From NCBI GenBank assembly GCA_963709075.1, contig CAVPUY010000009.1, positions 248,001 to 312,000 on the forward strand: DNA of 64,000 nt, written 5' to 3'. The translations under genes were made by a program, and so were the position numbers. The stretch is from Palsa-506 sp963709075 (GTDB lineage Bacteria > Actinomycetota > Actinomycetes > Streptosporangiales > Streptosporangiaceae). The stretch's first letter is position 1, and every line of letters begins with the position of its first letter. A model generated the notes under the pieces. It did no database searches, was not told where the DNA came from, and saw nothing but the letters and a program-made list of their open reading frames with translations. Positions 51,346-61,376 of the stretch are shown one piece after another.

Positions 51346-53709
51346 ATGGGCGATCAGCGCTGGGCTAGCCACCGGGCCGAGGGCGCGGCTGCCCACCGGC
51401 CTTCTCGCGTCCGCACGGCATTCCCGCGCTCGGTGGCGTGCGCCGTCACGCTCGTGCTGGTCGGCGCGGGTGCGGTGTCATTCGCCGCGCCCGCCGCGAG
51501 CGCCTCATCAGCCGCGCCCGCCGCGGCAGGCGGCGGTGTCGCTGCCGTCTCGAACACCTCATCAGGCTCGGGCATCTCGCCCGGTCCTGGCGCAGGCGGC
51601 GCGCTGAACCGGGCCGGGGTAAGCCGGCCGACCGCCCGCCGGGTCTGCCGCCAGCCCGCGCCGGGCAGCACCCCGGTGACCGGCCCAGCGCGGCCGACCG
51701 CCAGGACGGCAGCCAAGCCGCCGGCCGCGGTTATCCGGGTAGATCAGGTCGGCTATCCGGTCGCTGCGCCGAAGCTGGCCGAGATCATGGTGGCGTCTAA
51801 GCAGGCTGCTGGACGGTCGCAGGCTGCTGGACGGTCGCAGGATACCGGGCGGCGGCAGGATACCGGGCTGCGGCAGGCCCGCGGGCTGCGGCAGGCCCGC
51901 GGGCCGCGGCAGGCTCGCGCGCCGCGCTGGGTGCTGGTGCGAGCAGGCACCTGTGCGATCGCGGCGTCCGGGGTGGCGAGGCAGGATCTCGGCTCGTGGA
52001 GCAAGCGCTACGGCCGGGTCTGGGCAGTGCGGTTCTCCCGGGTGCACGCGCCGGGCCGGTACCGGATCGGCCTGGCCGGGCACCGCGTCGGTCGCGTCGC
52101 CCTGGTTCCGGATCGCCCCGGCCGGCCGCTTTATGCCCGGCCGCTGGCCAACGCGCGCTCGTTTTACCGCGATCAGCGTGACGGCCCGGACTTCATCCGC
52201 TCGCCGCTGCGCACCGCGCCCGGCGACCTCAACAGCGAACGCGCCATGACCTACCGCACTCCGCGCGTCGACGCCAACGGCAACTTCAAGGGCAGCCTGG
52301 CACGGTATGCCACCGGCGTGACCATCAACGCATCGGGCGGCTGGTTCAACGCCGGCGACAACCTGCATTTCGTGGAGACCACCAGCTACACCGTGGCAGC
52401 CATGCTGCAGGGCATCGTGTCGTTCCCCGGTCAGCTCGGCCCGGCCGGCCAGGTGAATTTCACCGGCGAGGCGAAGTTCGGGCTCGACTTCCTGCAGCGC
52501 ATGTGGAATGAGCGGACGAGGACGCTTTACTACCAGGTCGGCACGGGAGAGGCCAACAACTATTACTTCGGGGACCATGACATCTGGCGGCTGCCGCAGG
52601 CGGATGATCACTACAAGGGATCGAATCCGCGTTATGTGTACATCCGGCATCCGCCGGTGTTCAGGGCGGGCAGGCCCGGCTCGCCGATCAGCCCCAACCT
52701 GGCCGGGCGGCTGGCGGCCGACTTCGCGCTCTGCTACCGCGTCTACCGCGGCACCGACCCGGCCTACGCCGCCCGCTGCCTGCGGTCAGCGGAGACGGTC
52801 TACGCGCTGGCCGGTACGCACTGGAAAGGGCGGCTGCTGACCGCCGCGCCGTATGACTTCTATCCGGAGACGACGTGGCGCGATGACATGATGCTCGGCG
52901 CCACCGAGCTCTCGCTCGCCCTGCAGGCCGCCGGCCGCCCGCGCAGCCTGCCAGCCGGCCTGCCGGTCCGCTCGGCGGCCAGCTACCTGCGCGCCGCGGC
53001 CGCCTGGGCAAGGGCGTGGATACACGGGTCGAGCGCGCTTTCCGACACGCTCAACCTGTACAACGTGAGCGCGCTCGCCGACTACGAGCTCGACCTCGCC
53101 ATCGCAGGTCAGCACGTCAGCGGCCTGGCGGTGACCAGGGCGGAGTTGCTGGGAAACCTGCGCGGGCAGCTCGATAAGGCGATCGGGATCGCCGCGAAGG
53201 ACCCGTTCGGCTTCGGGTTCGCCTGGGATCAGTGGGACACGACCGCGCACGGCAGCGGCCTGTCGGTGATGGCGAACTCCTACGACGCGCTGGTGCACCG
53301 GCCGGTCTTCGCGGCGTGGGCGCAGCGCTGGCTGGACGACATCCTCGGCGCCAACGCCTGGGGCGTCTCGCTGATCGTGGGCGACGGCACGGTCTTCCCC
53401 GATTGCCTGCAGCATCAGATCGCCAACCTGGTCGGCTCGCATGACGGGAAGCCGCCGGTGCTTGCGGGCGCGGCGGTCGAGGGGCCGAATTCGTTCGCGG
53501 CAACCGGGACCGTGCCGAACATGCGGCGCTGCGTCGCCAACGCGCCAGGCAATGTCCGGTACTCGGCGTTTCGCGGCAAGCACGCGGTCTTCGCCGACAA
53601 CGTGCAGTCTTACTCGACGGTCGAGCCGGCCATTGACCTGACCGCGCTGACGCCGCTGGCATTCAGCTGGCAAGCTAACGCCGCCGGCCTGTCCAGGGCA
53701 CAACCATAG
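51346..53709 (+). CDS. Glycoside hydrolase family 9 protein, secreted
   Basis: About 787 residues. The N-terminus has a signal-like segment, ACAVTLVLVGAGAVSFAAPA, then an Ala/Ser/Gly-rich linker and a CelD-type N-terminal domain (IRVDQVGYPVAAPKLAEIM). That domain is interrupted by a Gln/Arg/Gly repeat (GRSQAAGRSQDTGRRQDTGL). The GH9 core has GGWFNAGDNLHFVETTSYTV, RWLDDILGANAWGVSLIVGD and SYSTVEPAIDLTAL, holding the acidic catalytic positions. The first Asp of the usual DAGD pair is Asn here, while the second Asp is kept. GH9 enzymes cleave beta-1,4 glucans; whether this one is a cellulase or acts on another glucan is unknown. The ATG at 51346 is preferred to the adjacent TTG. Confidence 0.85.
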   Translation: MGDQRWASHRAEGAAAHRPSRVRTAFPRSVACAVTLVLVGAGAVSFAAPAASASSAAPAAAGGGVAAVSNTSSGSGISPGPGAGGALNRAGVSRPTARRVCRQPAPGSTPVTGPARPTARTAAKPPAAVIRVDQVGYPVAAPKLAEIMVASKQAAGRSQAAGRSQDTGRRQDTGLRQARGLRQARGPRQARAPRWVLVRAGTCAIAASGVARQDLGSWSKRYGRVWAVRFSRVHAPGRYRIGLAGHRVGRVALVPDRPGRPLYARPLANARSFYRDQRDGPDFIRSPLRTAPGDLNSERAMTYRTPRVDANGNFKGSLARYATGVTINASGGWFNAGDNLHFVETTSYTVAAMLQGIVSFPGQLGPAGQVNFTGEAKFGLDFLQRMWNERTRTLYYQVGTGEANNYYFGDHDIWRLPQADDHYKGSNPRYVYIRHPPVFRAGRPGSPISPNLAGRLAADFALCYRVYRGTDPAYAARCLRSAETVYALAGTHWKGRLLTAAPYDFYPETTWRDDMMLGATELSLALQAAGRPRSLPAGLPVRSAASYLRAAAAWARAWIHGSSALSDTLNLYNVSALADYELDLAIAGQHVSGLAVTRAELLGNLRGQLDKAIGIAAKDPFGFGFAWDQWDTTAHGSGLSVMANSYDALVHRPVFAAWAQRWLDDILGANAWGVSLIVGDGTVFPDCLQHQIANLVGSHDGKPPVLAGAAVEGPNSFAATGTVPNMRRCVANAPGNVRYSAFRGKHAVFADNVQSYSTVEPAIDLTALTPLAFSWQANAAGLSRAQP

Positions 53710-53784
53710 GCTCGGCGGAGTGCGCCGCGAAAGCCGCGGCAGCAGCGTCGCGACGGCCGCGGCGCCAGCGTTGTGGGAGGCCCG

Positions 53785-54549
53785 ATGGCTGATCGGCTGG
53801 ATGGAACGGTTGCGCTGATTACCGGCGCCTCGAGCGGGATCGGGGTGACCACTGCGCTCGAGCTCGCCAGGCACGGCGCCGCGGTGGCGCTGGCCGCGCG
53901 CCGGGCTGACCGGCTGGACGACCTCGCGGCGCGGATCCGGAACGAGGGCGGCACCGCCGCGGTGATACCGGCCGACGTCGCCGACGAGGACCAGGCGGGC
54001 CAGCTGGTGGAACGCACCGTGGCCGAGCTCGGACGGCTGGACACGCTGGTCAACAACGCCGGGCTGATGCTGCTCGGGCCGGTACTCGGCGCGCCGCTCG
54101 ATGACTGGCGCCGGATGGTCGACGTCAACCTGCTTGGCCTGATGTACTGCGCGCATGCCGCGCTGCCGCATCTGCTCAGCGCCGCGAAGGACAGCCCGCG
54201 GGAGGTCGCCGACCTGGTCAATATCAGCTCGGTGGCCGGGCGGATCGCCCGCAACGGCAGTGCCGCCTACAACGCCACCAAGTTCGGGGTCGGGGCATTC
54301 AGCGAGGGGCTGCGGCAAGAGGTCGCCGCCCGGCACGTCCGGGTCTCGGTGGTCGAGCCTGGCGTGACCGAGACAGAGCTGGCCGGCCACAACCGGCCCG
54401 AGGTGCTCGACCAGATGAACCGGCGGTTCGGCGACATCAAGCGGCTGCAGGCCGCCGACATCGCCGAGGTCATCGGCTTCATCGTGACCAGGCCGCAGCA
54501 CGTGATCATCAACGAGCTGATGGTCCGGCCGACCGAGCAGGAAGCGTAG
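53785..54549 (+). CDS. Short-chain dehydrogenase/reductase
   Basis: A 254-residue NAD(P)-dependent oxidoreductase. The cofactor motif is LITGASSGIGVTTALELARH, followed by NNAGLMLLGPVLG; the catalytic Ser is in LVNISSVAGRIA, with Tyr/Lys in SAAYNATKFGVGAF. The C-terminus VIGFIVTRPQHVIINELMVR is typical of the classical YdfG/clavulanate-dehydrogenase-like group. The start MADRLDGTVAL at 53785 follows GGGAGGCCC. Substrate unknown. Confidence 0.92.
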   Translation: MADRLDGTVALITGASSGIGVTTALELARHGAAVALAARRADRLDDLAARIRNEGGTAAVIPADVADEDQAGQLVERTVAELGRLDTLVNNAGLMLLGPVLGAPLDDWRRMVDVNLLGLMYCAHAALPHLLSAAKDSPREVADLVNISSVAGRIARNGSAAYNATKFGVGAFSEGLRQEVAARHVRVSVVEPGVTETELAGHNRPEVLDQMNRRFGDIKRLQAADIAEVIGFIVTRPQHVIINELMVRPTEQEA

Positions 54550-54589
54550 CGGCCAGGCGCCCGGCCGGGCGCGGTGCGACGATGAGCCG

Positions 54590-55141
54590 GTGGAGCATTT
54601 CTCGACCGAGCGCCTGATCGCCCGCGAATGGACGACCGACGACGCCGAGGACGCGTTTGCCATCTACGGCAGGGAAGAGGTGGCACGCTGGCTCGGCGCG
54701 CCGCCGCAGCGCCCGACGGCATCCGTCGAGGCAATGCGCGCGAACCTGGAGCGCATCATCGCCCGCAATGCCCAGCATTCACAGCAGTACGGGCTGTGGG
54801 CGCTGGAACTGCGCGGCAGCGGGACCGTGATCGGCGCGGTGCTGCTGGTGCCGCTGGCGGAGGCCGACGGCGAGGTCGAGGTCGGCTGGCATCTCAACCC
54901 TGATCACTGGGGGCACGGCTACGCCACCGAGGCCGGCCGCGGCGCGCTCCGGCTGGCCTTCGGTCCGTGCGGGCTGGCCGAGGTGCTTGCCGTGGTCTAC
55001 CCGGACAACGCGAAATCGATCGCGGTATGCCGGCGACTGGGCATGACGCACCTCGGCCAGACCGACCGGTATTACCGGGTCACCCTTGAGCTGTTCCGGC
55101 TGCGCGCCGCGGACCGGAACTCCGGCGGCGGGGACGGCTAG
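54590..55141 (+). CDS. GNAT N-acetyltransferase, RimJ/RimL type
   Basis: A 183-residue acetyltransferase: STERLIAREWTTDDAEDAFA, GYATEAGRGALRLAFGPCGL (acetyl-CoA loop near GHGYATEAG) and VVYPDNAKSIAVCRRLGMTH. The fold is the RimJ-like group that acetylates ribosomal-protein N-termini or antibiotics; substrate unknown. The start is a GTG at 54590. The last 62 bp overlap the convergent DEAD-box gene, so the two 3' ends read the same DNA. Confidence 0.88.
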   Translation: MEHFSTERLIAREWTTDDAEDAFAIYGREEVARWLGAPPQRPTASVEAMRANLERIIARNAQHSQQYGLWALELRGSGTVIGAVLLVPLAEADGEVEVGWHLNPDHWGHGYATEAGRGALRLAFGPCGLAEVLAVVYPDNAKSIAVCRRLGMTHLGQTDRYYRVTLELFRLRAADRNSGGGDG

Positions 55142-56699
55142 GCTGCTGGCCGCCCTGGCCGCGCCCCCGTGCCTGGCCGTCCCGGCGGTAGTGCCCGCCG
55201 TCAGCTGACCGGGCCGCCCGCGGCTGGCCCGGCGGGCGCTGCGGCTGCGGGGCGCGGGCAGGCGGGTTCGGCGGCGGCGGGACTGGCGTGCCCGAGGTCG
55301 CGATCTGGCGGACCACGTGATGCCCGGTCTGCACGTCATCCCTGGTGGCTGTCACCCCGGCAGCGTCGTGCATGCGGCCGACATCGCGCGCCTGCGCGTG
55401 GTCGACGAGTGCTACCACCATGCCGGTCGCGCCGGCCCGCGCCGTCCGGCCGGAGCGGTGCAGGTAATCCTTGTGGTCGTTCGGCGGGTCGAAATGGACG
55501 ACGAGCTCGACGTCGTCGACGTGGATGCCGCGGGCGGCGACGTCGGTGGCGACCAGGACCCGCGGATGGCCCGCCGCGAACGCGTCGAGCGCGCGCTGCC
55601 GCTGGTTCTGGTTCAGGTTCCCGTGGATGGCGACGGCATCGACGCCGGTCCGGCGGAACTGCTTCGCGAGCCGGTCCGCGCCGTGCTTGGTGCGGACGAA
55701 GAACAGCGTGCGGGCCGGCCTGCTGGCGATCTCAGCCGCGACCGGCACCTTGTCCTGCGCGGCGAGCACGAGGACCCGGTGCTCGGCAGGCCCGCCCTCG
55801 GGCACCTCGGGGGCGACGGCGTGCACGGCCGGGTCGCTGAGGTAGGCATGCACCAGCTGGGCGACGCCGCGGTCCAGGGTCGCCGAGAACAGCATCCGCT
55901 GGCGGCCGGCCGGGGTGGCGTCGAGTATCCGGGTCACGGCAGGCAGGAAGCCGAGGTCGGCCATGTGGTCGGCCTCGTCGAGCACGGTGATGTCGACCTC
56001 GGCAAGGGTGACCGCCCGCCGTTCCATCAGGTCGATCAGGCGGCCGGGGGTGGCCACCACGATGTCCACGCCGCGCCGGATCGCGTCGATCTGACGGCCG
56101 ATCGGGGCGCCGCCGTACACCGTGGTCACGCTCACCCCGAGGGTCCGGCCGAGCGGCGACAGCACATCGGCTACCTGCTTGGCGAGCTCGCGGGTGGGAA
56201 CAAGGACGAGGCCCCTGGGGGCCTTGTCGGCCGGCCGGCCAGCGGGCCCGGTCAGCCTGGTGAGCATCGGCAGGCCGAAGGCCAGGGTCTTGCCGGATCC
56301 GGTCTGCGCGCGGCCGAGGACATCGCGGCCTGCCAGCGCATCCGGCAGGGCCCGGGCCTGGATGGCAAACGGCATGTCGATGCCGCGGGCGGCCAGCGCG
56401 TCGACGAGCGGGCCGGCCAGGCCGAGCTCGCGGAAGGTCGTCGGCTCGGGCGGCGGGACCGCGAGGGCGGCGGTCAGCGCGCGATCGAGCTCGGTAGCCT
56501 GGTCATCGCGGCGGACGGCGAATCTGTTGTCACGGCGGACGGCCGGGCCGTTGCGCGCTGCGCCGCCGCTGCGACGGCGGGACGGGGCCCCGCCGCGCCC
56601 CGGCGGCGCGGTACCGCGGCGCGAGCCGGCCGCAGGGCGGCCGGGCTCGGCCGCACCACGGCGCGGGTTGACCGCGTGGCGGTCAGGACTATGAGGCAT
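55080..56699 (-). CDS. DEAD-box RNA helicase
   Basis: A 539-residue ATP-dependent RNA helicase. Motifs in order: the Q-motif region TTFRELGLAGPLVDALAARG; Walker A AQTGSGKT; PTRELA; TPGRLIDLM; DEAD in VLDEADHMADLGF; SAT in MLFSATLDR; ATDVAARGIHVDDVELVVHF; and HRSGRTARAG. The N-terminal 75 residues are Arg/Gly/Pro-rich and the C-terminus is a long basic RGG-like tail. Such enzymes unwind structured RNA, often at low temperature or in ribosome assembly. The start is an ATG at 56699. Confidence 0.94.
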   Translation of the reverse strand: MPHSPDRHAVNPRRGAAEPGRPAAGSRRGTAPPGRGGAPSRRRSGGAARNGPAVRRDNRFAVRRDDQATELDRALTAALAVPPPEPTTFRELGLAGPLVDALAARGIDMPFAIQARALPDALAGRDVLGRAQTGSGKTLAFGLPMLTRLTGPAGRPADKAPRGLVLVPTRELAKQVADVLSPLGRTLGVSVTTVYGGAPIGRQIDAIRRGVDIVVATPGRLIDLMERRAVTLAEVDITVLDEADHMADLGFLPAVTRILDATPAGRQRMLFSATLDRGVAQLVHAYLSDPAVHAVAPEVPEGGPAEHRVLVLAAQDKVPVAAEIASRPARTLFFVRTKHGADRLAKQFRRTGVDAVAIHGNLNQNQRQRALDAFAAGHPRVLVATDVAARGIHVDDVELVVHFDPPNDHKDYLHRSGRTARAGATGMVVALVDHAQARDVGRMHDAAGVTATRDDVQTGHHVVRQIATSGTPVPPPPNPPARAPQPQRPPGQPRAARSADGGHYRRDGQARGRGQGGQQPSRPRRRSSGPRRAAGTAQG

Positions 56700-56946
56700 G
56701 GATGTGCTCCATCAGCAATTCGGGGCCGCGTAGCGGGAGGAGATCTCGGCGACGGCGGCGGGCTCTCTGGCCTACCGGGAAGCGAACTGCTCACAGAAGC
56801 GACCGCGCGGGCAGCTCGCCCGCGGGAGTGGCGGCAACATGTGCCGCTGTCGTCGTAACGCTACCAGTAGGGCAGGATGTTCCCCGCTTGGCCGGGCGGC
56901 GGCCAGCCAGGCAAGGTAGCGTCCTACCCGAAACCGTGGAGTTCAT

Positions 56947-57669
56947 ATGGCAGCACAGCCCCTGATTTCGGTCCGTGGCGAGGTCGTCCTTGAGGTCGAG
57001 CCGGAGATCGCGCGGCTTGACGTGAGCACTGTCGCCCGGGATGCCGAGCGGGCGCGCGCCATGCAGCTGCTCGAGTGCGGGGCCGCCACCGTTGACAAGA
57101 TCCTGGCCGGCTTCCCTGACACGATCGACCGGGTCGAGACTTCGGGGCTGCGGGTAAGCCCGCAGCTCAGTAACCAGAAGGCGCCGTCCCGGGTCGCTGG
57201 CTACGTGGGCGTGGTGCGGCAGACGATCGCGGTGACCGGCTTCGACCGGATCGGCGAGCTGATGGCCGAGCTGGCCGCCGAGGAGCTGACTGAGGTCGGC
57301 GGCCCGTGGTGGGAACTGCGGCCGGACAGCGCGGTGCACCGGCAGGCCAGGGCGGCGGCCGCCGCTGACGCGGTCAGCCGGGCCAGGGACTACGCGGGCG
57401 CCCTCGGCAGCGAAGTCACCGGCCTGGTCGAGCTGGCCGACGCCAGGCTGCTGACGGACGGTGCCGCCCAGGGCGAGCACATTCCCCGGTTCACCGGCAG
57501 GCTGCCGCAGCGGACGAGGGTGGTCTCGCCGGAGGAGTTCACGTTCGACCTGGCGCCGGTGAAGCAAACGGTGCGGGCCACGGTGGAGGCGAGGTTCAGG
57601 ATCAGCCAGCCTGACCTGGCCAGGGTGGCCGATGGCCCGGCTGGCGACCCGGTCGCTGACCCGGCGTAG
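56947..57669 (+). CDS. SIMPL (DUF541) domain protein
   Basis: A 240-residue SIMPL-family protein: SVRGEVVLEVEPEIARLDVS, VETSGLRVSPQLSNQ, RVAGYVGVVRQTIAVTGFDR and a C-terminal FDLAPVKQTVRATVEARFRI. There is no signal peptide, so it is cytosolic. The family forms beta-rich oligomers of unclear function. The ATG at 56947 is the start. It is divergent from the helicase gene and convergent with the cupin gene. Confidence 0.87.
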   Translation: MAAQPLISVRGEVVLEVEPEIARLDVSTVARDAERARAMQLLECGAATVDKILAGFPDTIDRVETSGLRVSPQLSNQKAPSRVAGYVGVVRQTIAVTGFDRIGELMAELAAEELTEVGGPWWELRPDSAVHRQARAAAAADAVSRARDYAGALGSEVTGLVELADARLLTDGAAQGEHIPRFTGRLPQRTRVVSPEEFTFDLAPVKQTVRATVEARFRISQPDLARVADGPAGDPVADPA

Positions 57670-57684
57670 CCGACGGGCCGGGCG

Positions 57685-58110
57685 TCAGGGCTCGCTGGTG
57701 CCAGACCGCCCGTAGGCGTCCTCAAGCCGGACAACGTCCTCCCGCCAGCCGCGGGCCGCCGTCGACGACTCAACGAAAGTCACGTCGGTGATGGCGGTGA
57801 CCCGGTGCAGGACGCCGGGCGGCAGGTGGATGGTGTCGCCCGGGCCGAATTGCTGCTCGGTCAGCTGGTCAGCTGCCGGGCCGTGCAGCATCATCGCATC
57901 GCCGGTCAGCACGCTGATCGTCTCTTCCTTCTCGCGGTGATACTGCAGGCTCAGCGAGTGCCCGGCCTCGACGTGGATGATCTTGCCGACGTACTTGCCC
58001 TCGACGGCCGCGAAGATCAGCTCGTGTCCCCACGGCTTGTCCTGCCGGGCCGCGCGGTAGATCTCGGCCTGCGCAGCGTGCGCGGCCGGGCCGATGGTGT
58101 CCTGCGTCAC
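57685..58110 (-). CDS. Cupin domain protein
   Basis: A 141-residue small cupin: KPWGHELIFAAVEGKYVGKI, then HVEAGHSLSLQYHREKEETI with the metal-ligand HxxxxxQxHxxxxE pattern, GDTIHLPPGVLHRVTAITDV and FVESSTAARG. It resembles the mannose-6-phosphate isomerase type cupins, which bind a metal and act on sugar phosphates or as storage or dioxygenase domains. The GTG at 58110 (VTQDTIG) follows GGGGAGGCCCG. Substrate unknown. Confidence 0.88.
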   Translation of the reverse strand: MTQDTIGPAAHAAQAEIYRAARQDKPWGHELIFAAVEGKYVGKIIHVEAGHSLSLQYHREKEETISVLTGDAMMLHGPAADQLTEQQFGPGDTIHLPPGVLHRVTAITDVTFVESSTAARGWREDVVRLEDAYGRSGTSEP

Positions 58111-58305
58111 CGGGCCTCCCCTGTGCTGTCCTGTGCTGGCTGTGCTGAGTCTCACCGGCTGGGTGCCATGGAGCAGCACGATCCTACGTTCCCCGGCCCG
58201 GCGCGGCTGCTAACAGAGTGTCATGACACGCCGGCGCAGGATACCGGCGGGCCGGGCGGCAGCGCGCCGCCGCTGCCGCCCGGCCGCATTGCGGGCCTGC
58301 TCATC

Positions 58306-59256
58306 TCACCGCCTCTGCGCCGCCGCGCTCGGCCGCGCGACGGAAAGCGCGCGGGCGGAATGACGCCCGGGTCGGCGCAGCAAGGCGAGGCCGGCCAGCG
58401 CCAGGGCCAGTCCCGCCACCAGCGTGCCGAGCCATGGCGCAAGTGCGGAGCCAGGCTGCGGCGCAGTACCGCCGAGTCCGGTAGCGGCTCCGCCGTGCGG
58501 GTCGACCTTGCTGCCCGCGGCGTCTTCCAGGCTGGTGATCCACAGGTGGCCGGGGTGATCGAGGACGACGAGCGTGTGGATGCTGCCCGCCGCGAGGCTG
58601 ACCCTGGAGGAGGCTTTCTCGCTGGCCCCGGCCGCGTGCACGGTCCAGGTGCCGGGCGAAACGACCTGATAAGAGCTGACCCGCGCGAACGCCTCCTTGC
58701 CCGCCAGGACCTGCTGTCCGGCGGACACGGTCACCTGGTGCTGTCGCAGCGATGCCTGGATCACCCGCACCAGTGCCTTTCCTGACGGGGTGGCGAGCCT
58801 GTCCCGCATCACCTGCAAGCGCAGCCCGGACTGCGGTCCCATCCCGGCCACGGTGTAGGCGTGCCCGGCTCTCACGTCGATGCTGGTGGACAGCACCGCC
58901 TTGGACCTGGCCGAGGCGCCGGCCAGGCGCATGGCCACCGTATAGTCGCCGCTCCTGACGTTCTGGTAGGGGGAGACGGTGCCATAACTGACGTGCTTGA
59001 GCACGATCATGGCGCGCGAGTTGCCGAAGGAGTACAAGTACACGTCGACGGGAGGGGTGTTGGGGGAAAGGTGAGCGAGCCTGAGCCAGCCGATGGCATG
59101 ATGCGCAGGCGTGGCAGAATCGGCTGTCGCGGCGGATGCGGCAGTCAATCCGGATGCGGCCGTCGCTGCGGGAACAGTGCAGCACAGCAGGCCGAAGCCG
59201 AGGCCAAGCGCAGCCAGCGGCCTCGCCATGCGCCGGGTCCATACGGGCATTTTCAT
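58306..59256 (-). CDS. DUF4397 domain membrane-anchored protein
   Basis: A 316-residue exported protein. Signal-like segment ALGLGFGLLCCTVPAATAAS near residues 15-35; the DUF4397 domain has WLRLAHLSPNTPPVDVYLYS, SYGTVSPYQNVRSGDYTVAM and DVRAGHAYTVAGMGPQSGLR. A Pro/Gly-rich spacer and a final hydrophobic segment (LAPWLGTLVAGLALALAGLA) with an Arg-rich tail anchor it to the membrane. It thus faces outward, tethered C-terminally. The start MKMPVWTRRM at 59256 is chosen because upstream residues are Arg/Pro-rich and not signal-like. Confidence 0.8.
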   Translation of the reverse strand: MKMPVWTRRMARPLAALGLGFGLLCCTVPAATAASGLTAASAATADSATPAHHAIGWLRLAHLSPNTPPVDVYLYSFGNSRAMIVLKHVSYGTVSPYQNVRSGDYTVAMRLAGASARSKAVLSTSIDVRAGHAYTVAGMGPQSGLRLQVMRDRLATPSGKALVRVIQASLRQHQVTVSAGQQVLAGKEAFARVSSYQVVSPGTWTVHAAGASEKASSRVSLAAGSIHTLVVLDHPGHLWITSLEDAAGSKVDPHGGAATGLGGTAPQPGSALAPWLGTLVAGLALALAGLALLRRPGRHSARALSVARPSAAAQRR

Positions 59257-59323
59257 GGATCCTCTTTCCTGGTTTCTTTGTCCCGGCCGGCGCCGAAAGC
59301 CAGTCCGGGGTCGGGGACTGGGC

Positions 59324-61376
59324 TTACGGACTGGTATCGGTGCCGGCACCACCAGCGGTCAGCAACCCGAGCGGGCTCGGGCCGGCGAATCCGATCTGCA
59401 CCGCCTCCTGCCCGTTGACCATCACGGGGCGCAGGCGCACGGCCAGGTATGGCGGGCGCTGCGCGTGCAGGAAAAGCAGTACAGAGCGGATGAATCCGGG
59501 CGAGGCGGGGGTGGCCGCCGCCGCTGAACTGGTTTTGCTGGCGGGCGCCGAGATCTCGGCCGACCGCAGCGGCGTCCCTGGAGCGGCACCCGGGCCGGAG
59601 TCGCTGAAGCTGATGATGCGCAGCGGGTGCCGATGAGCCAGCGCGGCCAGCGTTGTCAGCAGCCGGGTGTCTACCTGCCCGGCGATCAGCTGCTCGCGGG
59701 CGGCTTGACTGGTGCCGATCTCCTTGTTCCGCAGCAACTGGGCGCCAGCTGCCTTACGGGCCAGCACATCGGTGCGCAGGGCGTTCCGGTAGGCGACCGC
59801 GCCGTCTGGCGCGACGACGCGGACCTGGATGCAGGTCTTGCCGGCGCCGAAATCAGCCACCACGGCCGGCGCGTACACGCTCGCCAGGCGGCTGCCGAAC
59901 AAGCTCCGCACGGCCGCCGTCGCGACCACGACGTCAGAGCCGAGCGGATCTTCTGCCGAAGGTCCCAGCGTGAGCAGGTTCGCGGCCGGCCAGCCCATGG
60001 CGCGCAGCGCAGTGCACATCGCCGGATCGCAGGACATGATCGCACTCCGGCTGACCTGCCTGGCCAGCCAGCCCGCCGCCCGGCTGCGGACGACTGCGGC
60101 GGCGCTTTGGTGCGCCGGCAGCGGTACCCGGATGGAACTTGGCCGCGCCCGGCACTTCATGCGCGTAGTACGGGGTTATCCGGATAATGCCCGCCGCAGA
60201 TAACCCCACCAGCCCGGTAGCAATGGCCAGGACGGAACTCAGCAGGCTCAGCCGCGTGATGCGCTTGTTTCCCGTTCCTGCCTGGTGCCTCGGCCGGCGC
60301 AGCCGGGCGCCCGGCCGCCGTTCACAAGGCAGCAGCTCGCCCGGCGGCGGTTCGCCCGGCGGTTCGCCGGGCGGAAGCTCGCCGGGCAGCCGCTGGCCGG
60401 GCGGAAGCTCGCCGGGCAGCCGCTGGCCGGGCAGTCCCTGGTCCGGCGGTCCTTTTCCTGGCTTCCCGGCAGCCCCGGCCACTCCGGTGTCGCCGGCTAA
60501 CCCGGTCTTATCGGCGTCATGGGCCTCGCTGGCCCCGTCGGCCGCTTCTGCCTCGTTGGCCTCGTCGCCTAGGCCGGCATCCCTCGTCGATTCCGGCCGG
60601 CCGCTCCAGCCGGGAGGTCCGCCGGAACAGCCGGGAGGCCCGCCGGGCCAGCCAGGATGGCCGCGATCGGCCGGTGCCTGCTTCCTGGTCAGGTTGCCAG
60701 ACTGCCGAAAGTGGTGCTCCGCCTCGGCGTAGTCGCCCCTGGCCTGGGCCAGTATGCCCAGCCGGTGCTGGCTGCGTGAAGCGGCAGCAGCATCGCCGGC
60801 GTCAGAGAACATCTCCAGCGATTGCTGATAGCGGCGCTCCGCCTCGATCAGGTTTCCCCTAGTCTGGGCGATCTTGCCGATCTCGTGAATCCACCCGGCC
60901 CGCAACGGCGAGTCCGGCGGGAGCCAGGCAAGCGTCTCCTGGACAAGGGCGGCCTCGTGGTCAAGCTCGCCCCAGGCATGCAGTTGCGCGCACACGATCT
61001 CGGTGAGAGCGCCAGCCCGCTCGCTATCGCCCGCCTCGCGCAGGTGGTAACGGGCCTCAAGCAAGTCGTGCAGGTCCGCATGACGGTCCTGCGGCCAGGC
61101 GGCGGCACGCCATTGCCAGTATTCGGCGGCGTGCTGGTGGGCGCTGATGATCTCGTCGCCTCTGAGCGCGGCGGCCATGTCATGGTGCAGCGCAGCCGCG
61201 ATTTGCCGGTCGACGAAGACGGGCGGGATGTCCGTGCCCGCTGCACCGGTCCCGCCGCCAAACCGATGCACCACCATCAACCCGGCTTGCTCGCACTCGG
61301 TGATCAGGCTGGCCAGGCCAGGCGGGACGTGGAAGGGCGGGACAGGCCCTGCCGCCGCACCCGGGCCGGGCTGCAC
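59324..61376 (-). pseudogene. TPR and transmembrane protein with extracytoplasmic domain, broken
   Basis: The cytosolic part has TPR-like repeats (AGWIHEIGKIAQTRGNLIEA, then RLGILAQARGDYAEAEHHF) after a segment like the end of an NTPase-TPR protein (DLHDLLEARYHLREAGDSER). A proline-rich linker leads to one membrane segment (SLLSSVLAIATGLVGLSAAG) and an outside domain (SCDPAMCTALRAMGWPAANL, DVVVATAAVRSLFGSRLASV, IISFSDSGPGAAPGTPL). The frame changes near 60120. Upstream of 61376 related sequence continues in other frames to about 61700 (ALRVLIGASVYREPAGRNAL) behind GAGGAGGGAGC, so the true start was further out. It may be the C-terminal remnant of a STAND-type protein. Confidence 0.6.
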
